Shown here: one piece after another, positions 17,942-26,240 of the stretch
Position numbering within the stretch: the stretch's first letter is position 1
Layout: each line of letters begins with the position of its first letter
Source: an uncultured Bacteroides sp.
Lineage (GTDB): Bacteria > Bacteroidota > Bacteroidia > Bacteroidales > UBA932
DNA: 61,752 bases
NCBI GenBank assembly: GCA_900543205.1
Contig: UQQM01000012.1
Span: forward strand, 1-61,752
Direction of reading: 5' to 3'
Position numbers and translations under genes: made by a program
The notes under the pieces: model-generated
Databases searched by the model: none
What the model was told of the DNA's origin: nothing
Seen by the model: the letters and a program-made list of their open reading frames with translations, nothing else

Positions 17942-19350
17942 TTCTGGTCTTTAGACATTGCTGCTTCGACCTCGTCCGGGGCGATCGGCAGACGCTTCGT
18001 TCCGAGGCGGCGGGCGCCGTCTGCGGTCACGAGCACGTCATCTTCGAGACGTATCCCTCCGAAGCTGAAGTAAGGTTCAAGTTTTGAGTAGTTCACGCAT
18101 CCCCTGTCTGTGCCTTCGCGCTTCCACAGCCTGATGAGGTCGGGGATGAAATATATTCCGGGTTCGTCGGTAATCACGTTCCCGGGCATGAGGCGGCGTG
18201 CCATCCTGAGGCTGCCGAGCCCTAGCTGCTCCGAACGTTTCTGGTCGGCGTCGTAGCCCACCAGGTCTTCTCCGAGGTCCTCCATGTCGTGCACGTCCAG
18301 GCCCATGTTGTGTCCGAGCCCGTGGGGCATGAACAGTCCGGCGATGCCGTCCGCCGCGAGCTCCGAGGGGTTGCCGTTTACGAGTCCGAGCTGTCCGAGA
18401 TTGTCGAGAATATGCTCCGCGACCGCCAGATGGACGTCACGGTATGCTATGCCCGGCCTTATCATTCCGAACGCCAGTTCGTTGCATTCGTACACGGTCT
18501 GGTAGATGTCGCGCTGCATGGCGCTGAACTTTCCCGAGGTCGGGTAGGTTCTGGTGAAGTCGGAGGCGTAGTGCATGTTGTTCTCCGCCCCGGCGTCGAT
18601 GACCATGAGCCTGCCCGGCTCCACGATGCCTTCATGGCTGTGGCAGTGGAAGATTTCTCCATGCTGCGTGAGTATGGTCGCGAAGCTCACGCCCCAGCCT
18701 TTTGACAGCGTCACCCCTTCCATGCGGCCGACTATCTCCTGTTCGATTATTCCCGGAACTATGCCCCTGCGCGCGGCGGTGTGCATTTCATAGCCTATGT
18801 CACATGCGTGGTCGATCTGCGCGATTTCCCTGTCCTCCTTGACCAGACGCATCGCTATGACGGCGTCCGTGAGGGGGCGGGAGGCTTTTGCGCAGCCTTT
18901 CTTTCCCGCACTTGTGACCTCCGAGGGATCCAGTCCGAGCAGCGAGGCCATGAGCATGGCATTGTAGTAGCGGGAAGTCGGAAGGAAATGCACCTTGCGT
19001 CCCCTGACCGCCTCCTTCAGCGCGGAATAGGGGGCTGTCCGGCAGACTCCCACGGCTTCCGCCTGGGTCTTCACCGAGGGCATGGGGCCGGTCCAGATTA
19101 TGTCGTCGATGCTGAAATCATCGGCGTAGATTGTCTCCTCGCCGCTTTCCAGGTCAATCGTGGCTGCGAAGCGCGGTTCATCGATACCGAAGAAGTAGAG
19201 CCAGTTGCTGTCCTGCCTCCACTTGTAGCAGTTGTCCTTGTACTGAGCCGGTGCGTCCACGTTGCCGAGGAAGACGGCTACGCCCTTTTCTCCCGCAAGC
19301 CTTTCCAGCAGGGCCTTGCGCCGGGCGGTATATACTTCCTTTTCGAACAT
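17938..19350 (-). CDS. M24B metallopeptidase (Xaa-Pro aminopeptidase type)
   Basis: 470 aa from ATG 19350 (MFEKEVYTARRKALLERL). A longer frame would run through tRNA-Leu and is rejected. N-terminal creatinase-like domain, then a pita-bread catalytic domain with metal ligands in VIDAGAENNMHYASDFTRT (two Asp), PHGLGHNMGLDVHD (His), TDEPGIY (Glu) and GGIRLEDDVLV (Glu). It likely removes N-terminal residues before proline. Only five nucleotides separate the tRNA 3' end from the start codon, so tRNA processing would release a nearly leaderless mRNA. It overlaps fabG by 4 nt. Confidence 0.9.
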   Translation of the reverse strand: MFEKEVYTARRKALLERLAGEKGVAVFLGNVDAPAQYKDNCYKWRQDSNWLYFFGIDEPRFAATIDLESGEETIYADDFSIDDIIWTGPMPSVKTQAEAVGVCRTAPYSALKEAVRGRKVHFLPTSRYYNAMLMASLLGLDPSEVTSAGKKGCAKASRPLTDAVIAMRLVKEDREIAQIDHACDIGYEMHTAARRGIVPGIIEQEIVGRMEGVTLSKGWGVSFATILTQHGEIFHCHSHEGIVEPGRLMVIDAGAENNMHYASDFTRTYPTSGKFSAMQRDIYQTVYECNELAFGMIRPGIAYRDVHLAVAEHILDNLGQLGLVNGNPSELAADGIAGLFMPHGLGHNMGLDVHDMEDLGEDLVGYDADQKRSEQLGLGSLRMARRLMPGNVITDEPGIYFIPDLIRLWKREGTDRGCVNYSKLEPYFSFGGIRLEDDVLVTADGARRLGTKRLPIAPDEVEAAMSKDQN

Positions 19351-19355
19351 ATCTG

Positions 19356-19440
19356 TGCCTCGGATGAGACTCGAACTCACACGGACATTGCTGCCCAAGG
19401 GATTTTAAGTCCCTCGTGTCTACCATTCCACCACCAAGGC
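19356..19440 (-). tRNA. tRNA-Leu (UAA)
   Basis: 85-nt class II tRNA. Acceptor GCCTTGG/CCGAGGC with a wobble, D-arm GGTGGAATGGTAGACAC, anticodon loop with TAA inside GGGACTTAAAATCCC, variable arm, T-arm GTGAGTTCGAGTCTCAT, discriminator A. The promoter box lies 9 nt upstream, so the primary transcript starts almost at the mature 5' end. Confidence 0.95.
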
Positions 19441-19449
19441 GTGCGATTG

Positions 19450-19457
19450 CAAATATA
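19450..19457 (-). promoter_or_regulatory. -7 box of the tRNA-Leu/peptidase/fabG/comF unit
   Basis: TATATTTG followed by C on the minus strand, 9 nt before the tRNA 5' end. It lies 9 bp after the rodA stop. Confidence 0.75.
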
Positions 19458-19465
19458 CAACATTA

Positions 19466-20776
19466 TTAGAAATACTTGTTCTCCTGCCGGTTGAGCGCGA
19501 GGAAGATGAAAATCAGCACCGAGAACGCGAGCAGCGACGAGCCTCCGTAGCTCAGCATGGGCAGGGGTATCCCTATGACGGGCATCAGGCCTATGGTCAT
19601 CCCAATGTTTATGAACAGGTGCATGAAGAGGCAGGCGGCGAGGCAGTTGCCGTAGATGCGCGTGAACGCCTCCCGGCTCTTGTCGGCATCGTGCATTATC
19701 CGCCAGATCATGAACACATAGAGGAAAATCACCACGAAGCAGCCGATGAAGCCGTGCTCTTCGCCTATGGTGCAGAAGATGAAGTCGGTGCTCTGTTCGG
19801 GGACGAAGCCGTAGGTGGTCTGGGTGCCGTTGAGAAACCCCTTTCCCGTAAGGCCGCCGGAGCCTATCGCTATCATCGACTGGCGCACGTTGTATCCCAC
19901 TCCGCTGGGGTCTTCCTTCATCCCCAGCAGCACTTCTATACGCGAGCGCTGGTGGTCCTGGAGCACATGGTCGAAGATGAATCCGGTCGCAAATATGAGC
20001 AGGGCACCGGCGGCCGCCCCGAGGACCGCCCACCTCACGACTTTCCGCTTGAACGCCAGCGAGGTCTTCCACCCGCGCCTGAGCAACAGCAGGCAGCATG
20101 ATGTGCAGACCGCGATCAGCACGGCGGCCGAGATCCACCAGCCTGCGGTCAGAGTGAGGATGAACAGCAGTATGCACATCGCTAGGGCGAAGATCCACCA
20201 GCCTGACAGGCCCTCGCGGTACAGCACGAAGACGTAGCCGAGATACACCAGGGCCGAACCGGTCTCGCTCTCCCCGAGTATGGCGAGCATGGGCAGCCCT
20301 ATCACCAGGGCGACCTGTGTGAAACCCCTGGACGAGGTGAGCCTGAATCCCTGGCGGCCCATGACCAGGGCGAGCATCAGGGATGTGGTTATCTTGGAGA
20401 CTTCGGCCGGCTGGAATTTCACAGGCCCCAGTTCGAACCAGGAATGCGAACCCTTGACGTCGCGGCTCAGGAAGATTACCAGCACCAGCAGCACCAGCAC
20501 GGCAAGGTAGGCCGGTGGCGTGAGCACCTCCCAGAGCTTCGGATTGATGACGAAGAGTATCACTATGTCCACGACGAACACCACGATCATCCACAGGAAC
20601 TGCTTCCCGCTGCGGCTGCCGAGGTCGAAGATGGATGTCGGCTCGGCCGAATGCACGGAGGCGTAGATGCTGACCCAGCCGATGAGCACCAGCGCGACGT
20701 AGCACAGCACCAGCCACCAGTCTATGGTCTGCCGGAGCCCTCTGTCGTAGGAATATGCGCCTCTTCCGTCCGTCAT
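19466..20776 (-). CDS. rodA: Rod-shape SEDS glycosyltransferase RodA
   Basis: 436 aa from ATG 20776 (MTDGRGAYSYDRGL). About ten transmembrane helices, with the SEDS signatures KFQPAEVSKI, RSRIEVLLG, STDFIFCTIGEEHGFIG and GIPLPMLSYGGSS. It polymerises lipid II glycan chains during elongation together with PBP2. The start is 4 nt after the mrdA stop; this is the last gene of the mreB-mreC-mreD-mrdA-rodA operon. Confidence 0.95.
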   Translation of the reverse strand: MTDGRGAYSYDRGLRQTIDWWLVLCYVALVLIGWVSIYASVHSAEPTSIFDLGSRSGKQFLWMIVVFVVDIVILFVINPKLWEVLTPPAYLAVLVLLVLVIFLSRDVKGSHSWFELGPVKFQPAEVSKITTSLMLALVMGRQGFRLTSSRGFTQVALVIGLPMLAILGESETGSALVYLGYVFVLYREGLSGWWIFALAMCILLFILTLTAGWWISAAVLIAVCTSCCLLLLRRGWKTSLAFKRKVVRWAVLGAAAGALLIFATGFIFDHVLQDHQRSRIEVLLGMKEDPSGVGYNVRQSMIAIGSGGLTGKGFLNGTQTTYGFVPEQSTDFIFCTIGEEHGFIGCFVVIFLYVFMIWRIMHDADKSREAFTRIYGNCLAACLFMHLFINIGMTIGLMPVIGIPLPMLSYGGSSLLAFSVLIFIFLALNRQENKYF

Positions 20777-20780
20777 CGTC

Positions 20781-22604
20781 TCAGAAGAATTTGGTTTCGA
20801 GCATGCGCCGCTCAAGATATTTCCGCTGCGGGCATATCTCCCCGTTGAGGTATTTCTCGAGCATCAGCGAGGCGACCGGAAGCGCCCAGGTGGCTCCGAA
20901 GCCGGCGTTCTCGACGTATGCGGCCACGGCTATCTTAGGGTCGTCCTTGGGAGCGAAGCAGATGAACACGGAATTGTCCTCCCCGTGCGGGTTCTGGGCG
21001 GTGCCGGTCTTCCCGCAGACGTCCAGCCCGGGCACCGCCGCGGCGAAGGCTGTGCCTCCGGCCGAACCTCCTCCGTTGACGGCCTTGTACATGCCCTCGA
21101 CGGCTGTGGCGAAGTAGGCGGTATCCACGAGGGTGTAGTGCCTTTCCTTGTATTTCGGGTCTATGCTGACGTTCTCCGAATCCTTTACGAGGTGGGGGAT
21201 GTACCAGTAGCCCCGGTTGGCCATGATGGCCGCAAGGTTGGCTATCTGCAGCGGCGTGGCGCCGATTTCACCCTGTCCGATCGAGAGCGAGACCACGGTC
21301 TGGAAGCGCCAGCGCCCGCGTCCGTAGAGCTTGTCGTAGTATGCGGAAGTGGGGATGTTGCCGCCCAGCTCGGCCGGTATGCCGCTTCCCAGCTTCTCCC
21401 CGAAGCCGAAGCTCAGCACATATTCCCTCCAGGCGTCGAAGGCTTCCTCGGTGGAGCCGTAGCGTCCGTTCTCCAGGATGTTCTTCAGCACGTAGCAGAA
21501 GTAGCCGTTGCACGAGGTCGCTATGGCGGATTCGAAGTCGAGAGGGGAGGAGTGGGCGTGGCAGCCGAGCTTCCGCGTCCTGGAATAGTAGTATCCGCTG
21601 TTGCAGGGGTATCTGTCCGAGGGCTTCAGCACCCCTTCCTGCAGGCCGATCAGTCCGTTTATGAGCTTGAACACGGATCCGGGAGGGTAGGAGGCCATCA
21701 CCGTGCGGTTGAACATAGGCTTCCTAGGGTCGCGCGACAGGCTGTCGTAGCAGCTGCCTATGCGGGCCAGCACGTCTACGTCTATTCCGGGGCTGGAGAC
21801 CATGGCCAGGATTTCCCCGGTCGAAGGCTCAATGGCGACCACCGAACCTACCTTGCCCTCCATGAGCTGCTGGCCGTATTGCTGCAGGTGGGCGTCGATG
21901 GTCGAGACTATGTTGTTTCCGGGCACGGCGGGTTTGTCCTCGCGCCCGTCGAGATATGCCGACTGCAGCCGGTTCCTTGAGTCCCTGAGCAGGATGTGGT
22001 AGCCTTTCTCGCCGCGCAGCTCCTTCTCCATAGCCGATTCCAGCCCGGTGCGTCCGATGTAGTCGCCGGCTTCATATTCCGGGTCCCTGCTGATGTCGTC
22101 CGCGTTGACTTCGGAGATGTAGCCCAGCAGGTTGCCTCCGGCGTTGAACGGGTATGCGCGTATGCTGCGCATCTGGGAGCGGAAACCGGGGAAGAGGTAC
22201 TGCTTCTCGGCGAATTTCATGTAGATTTCGGGTGAGACCTGCTTGAGCAGGGTCACGGTTCGGTAGCCTATGCGGCTGCGGTATTTGCGGTAGTAGGCCA
22301 TCCTTTCGCGCAGGAAGTCCGCCGTGGTGTCGAGGGCTTCCGCAAGGGCGAGGGTGTCGAATTCGGAGACGTCCCTCGGGGTCACGAGTATGTCGTAGCA
22401 GACCGAGTTGCCTACCAGGATCTCGCCGTTGCGGTCGAAGATGACCCCGCGCGGCGGATATATGTCGGCGTACACCATGGAGTTGTTGGACGCGTCTTTC
22501 TTGTACTCGTCGTTGATGATCTGGATGTAGAACAGCTTGCCGAGCAGCAGGAGCGCGAACGCCACGAGTCCGATGAGGAGTTTGTTCTTTCTGTTTATTT
22601 CCAT
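20781..22604 (-). CDS. mrdA: Penicillin-binding protein 2
   Basis: 607 aa from ATG 22604 (MEINRKNKLLIGL). One N-terminal membrane anchor, a pedestal domain, then the transpeptidase with SVFK (in YPPGSVFKLI), SCN (in ATSCNGYF) and KTGTAQN. It cross-links peptidoglycan during cell elongation as partner of RodA. The 5' end overlaps mreD by 10 nt. All catalytic motifs are intact. Confidence 0.95.
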   Translation of the reverse strand: MEINRKNKLLIGLVAFALLLLGKLFYIQIINDEYKKDASNNSMVYADIYPPRGVIFDRNGEILVGNSVCYDILVTPRDVSEFDTLALAEALDTTADFLRERMAYYRKYRSRIGYRTVTLLKQVSPEIYMKFAEKQYLFPGFRSQMRSIRAYPFNAGGNLLGYISEVNADDISRDPEYEAGDYIGRTGLESAMEKELRGEKGYHILLRDSRNRLQSAYLDGREDKPAVPGNNIVSTIDAHLQQYGQQLMEGKVGSVVAIEPSTGEILAMVSSPGIDVDVLARIGSCYDSLSRDPRKPMFNRTVMASYPPGSVFKLINGLIGLQEGVLKPSDRYPCNSGYYYSRTRKLGCHAHSSPLDFESAIATSCNGYFCYVLKNILENGRYGSTEEAFDAWREYVLSFGFGEKLGSGIPAELGGNIPTSAYYDKLYGRGRWRFQTVVSLSIGQGEIGATPLQIANLAAIMANRGYWYIPHLVKDSENVSIDPKYKERHYTLVDTAYFATAVEGMYKAVNGGGSAGGTAFAAAVPGLDVCGKTGTAQNPHGEDNSVFICFAPKDDPKIAVAAYVENAGFGATWALPVASLMLEKYLNGEICPQRKYLERRMLETKFF

Positions 22605-23110
22605 TTTTGGCCGCTCTCGGAGCAAAGTAACCAGGCGATGTATGTGGAAAGGAGGGTGCTGGCCGCAAGCGAGGCCGCGAACTTCACCAGGTCCACCCAT
22701 ACGGGGCGTGTGCCTGCGCTCTCGGCGGTGATGAAGACGAGCAGGAAGACGGCCGTGGCCATGAAGGTCGCGAGCATCATCTTCCTCGAGCCCTGGCGCT
22801 GGAAGGAGATGTCCTCGCCCCTGGCACGGAGCTCGCTGCCGAAGGTCAGCTGGACTATGGGCAGGCGCAGCAGGGCCACGGGGACGAGCGCGAGGGAAGT
22901 GAGTCCCAGCAGGCCTCCGGCAAGGAAGTCCGCCGCGAAGCCGGTGGCGAAGGCTATGAGCATCGCGGAGACGGTCCCCCTGCGCACCGGAAGGCACAGT
23001 ATCATCGCCGGGAGTATGGCGAAGGTAAGGAACTGGGTGAAGTTGAAGTAGTTCCAGAGCAGTATCTGCGCTATCAGCAGAAGCAGGTATTTTACCGTGA
23101 AGCCGTTCAT
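22595..23110 (-). CDS. mreD: Rod shape-determining protein MreD
   Basis: 171 aa with five or six hydrophobic helices and few charged residues, starting MNGFTVKYLLLLIAQILLW. Sequence similarity in this family is low; identification rests mainly on the topology and on the position between mreC and mrdA. It overlaps mreC by 4 nt. Confidence 0.85.
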   Translation of the reverse strand: MNGFTVKYLLLLIAQILLWNYFNFTQFLTFAILPAMILCLPVRRGTVSAMLIAFATGFAADFLAGGLLGLTSLALVPVALLRLPIVQLTFGSELRARGEDISFQRQGSRKMMLATFMATAVFLLVFITAESAGTRPVWVDLVKFAASLAASTLLSTYIAWLLCSESGQKWK

Positions 23111-23976
23111 CTCTTGTCCTCCGTTTGCGAGCCTTCGGCTTCGAGCCGCTCTATTTCGCCGAGGTCGAGGTTCCTGGTCACCGTTACGTAGTGCGCAGTG
23201 TTGAAGTCCTGGAAAAGCCTGACCCAGACATGCTGGTTGGAGCCGTCCACGAGCCTTGATTCCCCGGTGATTCCCAAGGCTATGCCTTCGGGGAAGATGG
23301 AGGAATATCCGCTGGTCTTCACCGTGTCGCCGGGAGCGATTTCGTAGTGCGGCGGTATGTCGGTCACCGTGGCGCCGTCGGTGGTGAGCCCGTCCCATAC
23401 GAGAGGGGCCGATATGCCCTCCCTGCCTACCCTGGTGCTTATCGCGATGTCGGGGTTCATGAGCGTGAGCCCGTAGGAATAGTGCCGGCTCACCGATTTC
23501 ACTATGCCGATGACTCCCCTGTCAGTGATTATGCCCGACTGCGGAAGGATTCCGTCTTCGCTTCCCTTGTTGAGTATGACATAGTTGTGGACGCGTCCGC
23601 GGCTCATCTTGACTATCGTTGCGGGAGTGTAGCTGAAGGCGCTGCCGCCACTGGATGCGTCCCGAAGACCGGATACGACCGAGTCGGAGGCCTGGCGCTC
23701 GGTCCTGGCCCTGGCTTCCTCCCTGAAGGCGGCCAGCTCGCGCCTGAGGCTGTCATTCTGCATGACCAGCTCCTCGTTCACGCTTTCCAGCCTGAAATAG
23801 TTGCGCAGGCTTTCGCCTCCGCCCCAGAGGGCCGCCATGCAGCGGTGGGCCGCACGGTTTATCCAGATGTCCTGCAGGGTGGAGCTCCTGTCCAGCATAG
23901 CAAGAGCAGCAACCTCCAGGATGATGAAGATTGCCGCGCTTACCAGAACAGAAGTCTTGCGTCCCTGTGATGGCAT
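23107..23976 (-). CDS. mreC: Rod shape-determining protein MreC
   Basis: 289 aa. One N-terminal membrane helix (about 10-28), a coiled coil (about 60-95: LESVNEELVMQNDSLRREL), then two beta-barrel domains with NYVILNKGSEDGI, GVIGIVKSVS and DTVKTSGYSSIFPEGI. Periplasmic organiser of the elongasome. It starts 1 nt after the mreB stop. Confidence 0.93.
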   Translation of the reverse strand: MPSQGRKTSVLVSAAIFIILEVAALAMLDRSSTLQDIWINRAAHRCMAALWGGGESLRNYFRLESVNEELVMQNDSLRRELAAFREEARARTERQASDSVVSGLRDASSGGSAFSYTPATIVKMSRGRVHNYVILNKGSEDGILPQSGIITDRGVIGIVKSVSRHYSYGLTLMNPDIAISTRVGREGISAPLVWDGLTTDGATVTDIPPHYEIAPGDTVKTSGYSSIFPEGIALGITGESRLVDGSNQHVWVRLFQDFNTAHYVTVTRNLDLGEIERLEAEGSQTEDKR

Positions 23977-23977
23977 T

Positions 23978-25003
23978 CTATCTCATAAGGAAAGAATAGC
24001 GGTCGGTGTGCTTGAGGGCGTCGCAGGTGCCTCGGGCCACTGCGTGCAGCGGGTCGTCGGCAACGTGGAAGTCGATGTTCACCTTGTCCTTGAACCTCTT
24101 TGCGAGGCCCCTCAGCAGGGCGCCTCCTCCGGAAAGATAGATGCCGTTCTCGACGATGTCGGCGTAGAGTTCGGGAGGGGTGTTTTCGAGGACATGGAGA
24201 ATGGAAGTCTCGATTTTGGCTATGGACTTGTCAAGGCAGTGGGCTATCTCCTGATGGGTGACCGTCGCCTCCACGGGATGGGCTGTCATCAGGTTGGGGC
24301 CGCGCACCACGAAAGGCTCCGGGGCTTCGTCCCCGAGGTCGGGAATCACGGCGCCGACGGCGATTTTGATCTTTTCTGCGGTTATCTCGCCCACCTTCAC
24401 ATTGTGCTGCTGGCGCAGATAGTACTGGATGTCGCTGGTGAACACGTCTCCGGCGGTGCGTATGCTGTCCTGCACTACGAGGCCGCCGAGCGAGATGACG
24501 GCTATCTCGGTGGTGCCTCCTCCTATGTCCACGACCATGTTGCCCTGGGGAGCCTCGATGTCGAGACCTATTCCGAGGGCGGCCGCCATGGGCTCGAAGA
24601 TAAGGAATACGTCGCGGCCTCCGGCGTGTTCGGTGGAGTCGCGCACGGCTCTTATCTCAACTTCGGTCGAGCCGGAAGGGATGCCGACCACGACCTTGAG
24701 ATTGGGGGTGAAGAGGCTGCGCCTCCTGCTGCTTGCCTGCTTTATGAAGCCGCGTATCATCATCTCCGCCGCGTTGAAGTCGGCGATGACTCCGTCGCGC
24801 AGAGGGCGTATGGTCTTTAGGCCCGGGTTCACCTTCTCCTGCATGAGCTTGGCCTGCTGGCCGAGGGCTATGCACTTGCCTGTATTGTTGTTGACTGCGA
24901 TTATGCTGGGCTCGTCCAACACTATTTCGTCGTTCTGGTAGATGACGGTGTTGGCAGTTCCGAGGTCTATCGCGAGTTCCTGGTTTAAGAATGAAAATGC
25001 CAT
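23978..25003 (-). CDS. mreB: Actin-like cell-shape protein MreB
   Basis: 341 aa. Actin-type ATPase motifs are IDLGTANTVIY (phosphate 1), MVVDIGGGTTEIAV (phosphate 2) and LSGGGALLRGL (adenosine). MreB filaments position wall synthesis along the cell cylinder. First gene of the operon; its promoter box lies 24 nt upstream and faces away from ispD. Confidence 0.97.
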   Translation of the reverse strand: MAFSFLNQELAIDLGTANTVIYQNDEIVLDEPSIIAVNNNTGKCIALGQQAKLMQEKVNPGLKTIRPLRDGVIADFNAAEMMIRGFIKQASSRRRSLFTPNLKVVVGIPSGSTEVEIRAVRDSTEHAGGRDVFLIFEPMAAALGIGLDIEAPQGNMVVDIGGGTTEIAVISLGGLVVQDSIRTAGDVFTSDIQYYLRQQHNVKVGEITAEKIKIAVGAVIPDLGDEAPEPFVVRGPNLMTAHPVEATVTHQEIAHCLDKSIAKIETSILHVLENTPPELYADIVENGIYLSGGGALLRGLAKRFKDKVNIDFHVADDPLHAVARGTCDALKHTDRYSFLMR

Positions 25004-25027
25004 TATGAAGCTATAACTTGTAGTTTA

Positions 25028-25035
25028 CAAATATA
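25028..25035 (-). promoter_or_regulatory. -7 box of the mreB operon
   Basis: TATATTTG on the minus strand, 24 nt before the mreB ATG. Confidence 0.7.
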
Positions 25036-25047
25036 GTTAAAATTGCT

Positions 25048-25055
25048 TAATTTTG
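25048..25055 (+). promoter_or_regulatory. -7 box of ispD
   Basis: TAATTTTG on the plus strand, 14 nt before the ispD ATG; divergent from the mreB promoter and only 12 bp away from it. Confidence 0.65.
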
Positions 25056-25069
25056 TCTAAAAGAGCCTT

Positions 25070-25750
25070 ATGGACAGAAAGATTTATGCGATAATCGTGG
25101 CTGGCGGAAGCGGGAGCAGGATGGGTGCCGACGTGCCCAAGCAGTTCTTGCGGCTGTCGGGCAAGTACGTGCTGCGCAGGACGATAGAGGCTTTCGTAGA
25201 GGCCGTGCCCGATGTCAGGGTGATTACGGTGCTGCCGCGCCGCTACGTGAAGCTCTGGAAGGAGATGTGCGTCGGGGATTCGTTCGACTGCCCGCAGCTC
25301 CTGGTCGCCGGCGGGCTGAACCGCTTCCTTTCGGTCAGGAACGCGCTTGCGAAGGTGCCGGACGGCGCCATTGTCGCGATACACGATGGCGTAAGGCCCT
25401 TTGCGAGCCCCGAGATGATACGCAGGATGCTGTCGATGATGTCCGGGGGTGTCCGCGCCCTGATTCCTGTAGTCCCGGTGGTGGACACTCTGAAGTCCAC
25501 GGATCCGTCCGTGCCTGACCCCGTGCGCTCGAAGACGGTCGCCGTGCAGACTCCCCAGATTTTCCTGTCCGAGGACATAAAGCGCGCTTACGGCCAGCCT
25601 TTCGACCTTTCGTTCACCGATGACGCGTCTGTGGCCGCCAGGGCCGGGATTCCGGTGGAGACCACGGAAGGGGAAAGGTTCAACATAAAGCTGACCACGC
25701 CCGAGGACATGGTGTTCGGCGAGGCTATTCTGTCATTGAGACGCTCTTGA
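25070..25750 (+). CDS. ispD: 2-C-methyl-D-erythritol 4-phosphate cytidylyltransferase
   Basis: 226 aa. Forms CDP-methylerythritol in the MEP isoprenoid pathway. N-terminal nucleotide-binding motif IIVAGGSGSRMGADVPKQFL, HDGVRPF, QTPQIF and TDDASVAARAG are all present. The 3' end overlaps the convergent Lrp-type gene by 26 nt. Confidence 0.95.
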   Translation: MDRKIYAIIVAGGSGSRMGADVPKQFLRLSGKYVLRRTIEAFVEAVPDVRVITVLPRRYVKLWKEMCVGDSFDCPQLLVAGGLNRFLSVRNALAKVPDGAIVAIHDGVRPFASPEMIRRMLSMMSGGVRALIPVVPVVDTLKSTDPSVPDPVRSKTVAVQTPQIFLSEDIKRAYGQPFDLSFTDDASVAARAGIPVETTEGERFNIKLTTPEDMVFGEAILSLRRS

Positions 25751-26228
25751 AGGAGGTGCTCTTGTAGTCTTTCACCCAGATTTCGCGCTCGAATGACTGG
25801 TCGAGCGAAATCAGCGTGTCGGTGGACTGCACGTAGGGTATGCGCTGGATGGTGTTGAGCAGAATGTTCATCAGGTGCTCGTTGTCGATGCAGTACACCT
25901 TCAGGAACAGGGCGGCCTTGCCGGTGATGAAATGGCATTCGACTATTTCCGGCACGTGCTTCAGGGCGGTCACCACCTCGGGATATTTGTTGTCCTCGGA
26001 GAGGCACACGCTGATGAATGCGCAGACGTTGAGTCCGAGGGCCCCGGGCTTGATCACCATGCGTGAGCCGGAGATGACGCCTGCACTTTCCAGCTTCTTG
26101 ACCCTCTGGTGGACGGCGGCTCCGGAGATGTTGCACTCCCTCGCGATTTCGAGAAAAGGCATTCTGGCGTTGTTCACCAGGAAGGACAGAATCTTCCTGT
26201 CAATTTCGTCGATGTGATAGTTGGACAT
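25725..26228 (-). CDS. Lrp/AsnC family transcriptional regulator
   Basis: 167 aa. N-terminal HTH (IDRKILSFLVNNARMPFLEI, then CNISGAAVHQRVKKLESAGVI) and a C-terminal RAM ligand-binding domain (about 65-145). Family members sense amino acids and act as octamers. It starts 12 nt after topA on the same strand and is probably co-transcribed; its targets are unknown. Confidence 0.93.
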   Translation of the reverse strand: MSNYHIDEIDRKILSFLVNNARMPFLEIARECNISGAAVHQRVKKLESAGVISGSRMVIKPGALGLNVCAFISVCLSEDNKYPEVVTALKHVPEIVECHFITGKAALFLKVYCIDNEHLMNILLNTIQRIPYVQSTDTLISLDQSFEREIWVKDYKSTSFKSVSMTE

Positions 26229-26240
26229 GATTCAAAAAGG

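Noticed and set aside
19351..19398. 16-residue N-terminal extension of the M24 peptidase
   Set aside because: It would be encoded inside tRNA-Leu.
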